Assembly (NCBI GenBank): GCA_900754755.1
Contig: CAAEEC010000384.1
Span: 1 to 7,372 of the forward strand
Length of the DNA stretch: 7,372 bases
DNA from: Clostridia bacterium
Lineage (GTDB): Bacteria; Bacillota; Clostridia; Christensenellales; Aristaeellaceae
Direction: 5' to 3'
Part shown: positions 6,936 through 7,372 of the stretch, in pieces
Position numbering within the stretch: the stretch's first letter is position 1
How the letters are laid out: every line of letters begins with the position of its first letter
The notes under the pieces: generated by a model
What the model was told of the DNA's origin: nothing
The model's database searches: none
The model's input: the letters and a program-made list of their open reading frames with translations, nothing else
Program-made: the position numbers and the translations under genes

Positions 6936-7372
6936 CGCGCTTTTTGCCCGCGCGCTTTCGCAAGGAGGGCGGCGCGCCCTCAGGGGCGGGAGAACAACTG
7001 CCGCCCCGCTTGCCGCGCCATGTGGCCATCATCATGGATGGAAACGGCCGCTGGGCCAAGCGGCGCGGCCTGCCGCGCACGGTGGGGCACAGCGCCGGCA
7101 CCGAGGCGCTGCGCGGCATCATCCGCGCCAGCGACGATTGGGGCATAGAAGCGCTGACGATTTACGCCTTCTCCACGGAGAATTGGGCCCGCCCGCAGGA
7201 TGAAGTGGGCGCGCTGATGCGCTTGCTGTTGCAATATTTTGCCTCGGAAATCGACGAGCTGGACGAAAAGAACGTGTGTATCCGCATCCTGGGCGATGTG
7301 GCGGGCCTGCCCGCGCCGCAGCGCGAGGCGGTGACGCGCGCCATGGAAAGGACGCGCGCCAACACCGGCCTA
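6932..7372 (+). CDS. uppS: Undecaprenyl diphosphate synthase (cis-prenyltransferase), C-terminus off window
   Basis: The enzyme extends farnesyl diphosphate with isopentenyl diphosphate units in cis to C55 undecaprenyl diphosphate, the lipid carrier of peptidoglycan precursors. The frame runs from ATG at 6932, overlapping the frr stop, to the right edge (147 codons, no stop). RHVAIIMDGNGRWAKRRGLP (residues 29-48) holds the catalytic Asp and diphosphate-binding residues. VGHSAG (51-56) and LTIYAFSTENWARPQDEV (75-92) are further family signatures, and ILGD appears near 118. About 28 Arg/Gly/Pro-rich residues precede the conserved core, a little longer than usual. No better start is seen: the AAGGAGG inside this segment has no start codon at a useful distance. 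A family of about 230-250 residues implies some 90 residues are missing. cdsA commonly follows in this cluster. Confidence 0.96.
   Translation, partial: MTRFLPARFRKEGGAPSGAGEQLPPRLPRHVAIIMDGNGRWAKRRGLPRTVGHSAGTEALRGIIRASDDWGIEALTIYAFSTENWARPQDEVGALMRLLLQYFASEIDELDEKNVCIRILGDVAGLPAPQREAVTRAMERTRANTGL

Overview
This is a GC-rich bacterial chromosome segment made mostly of core translation and envelope genes. Four things point to a Clostridia-like member of the Bacillota: strong GGAGG-type ribosome binding sites, a T-box riboswitch in front of thrS, the conserved order rpsB-tsf-pyrH-frr-uppS, and a threonyl-tRNA synthetase without the N-terminal TGS domain. The lineage is inferred; no rRNA gene or other marker in the window settles it.

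Left part, minus strand (1-3414). From its upstream end, this block runs as follows: a consensus sigma-A-type promoter (3414-3386), a threonine T-box leader with specifier codon ACC (about 3371-3162), thrS (3121-1388), a 304-bp non-coding block packed with seven hairpins (1047-1350), and two small tandem genes for secreted proteins (959-462 and 446 to beyond the left edge). The two secreted proteins resemble each other. The complete one looks like a YbjN-type domain behind a signal peptide.

Right part, plus strand (3464-7372). rpsB and tsf form a two-gene unit with its own promoter, a structured leader and a strong intrinsic terminator (5137-5177). pyrH follows. A 427-bp palindrome-rich gap then separates pyrH from frr, which has its own good promoter (6313-6341). 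frr overlaps the start of uppS by 4 bp (ATGA), and uppS runs off the right edge. Ribosomal protein S2, EF-Ts and the ribosome recycling factor serve translation. UMP kinase supplies UDP and UTP precursors. Undecaprenyl diphosphate synthase makes the lipid carrier for peptidoglycan. thrS diverges from rpsB, and their promoters lie back to back in the same short region.

No undescribed defence, mobile or biosynthetic system is evident. The points most worth following are non-coding: the seven-hairpin block with matching palindromic ends, an exact 20-bp repeat placed between the thrS and rpsB promoters and again inside the frr promoter, and an apparently interrupted palindromic repeat that splits pyrH from frr. 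The pair of secreted YbjN-like proteins is the least characterised coding content.
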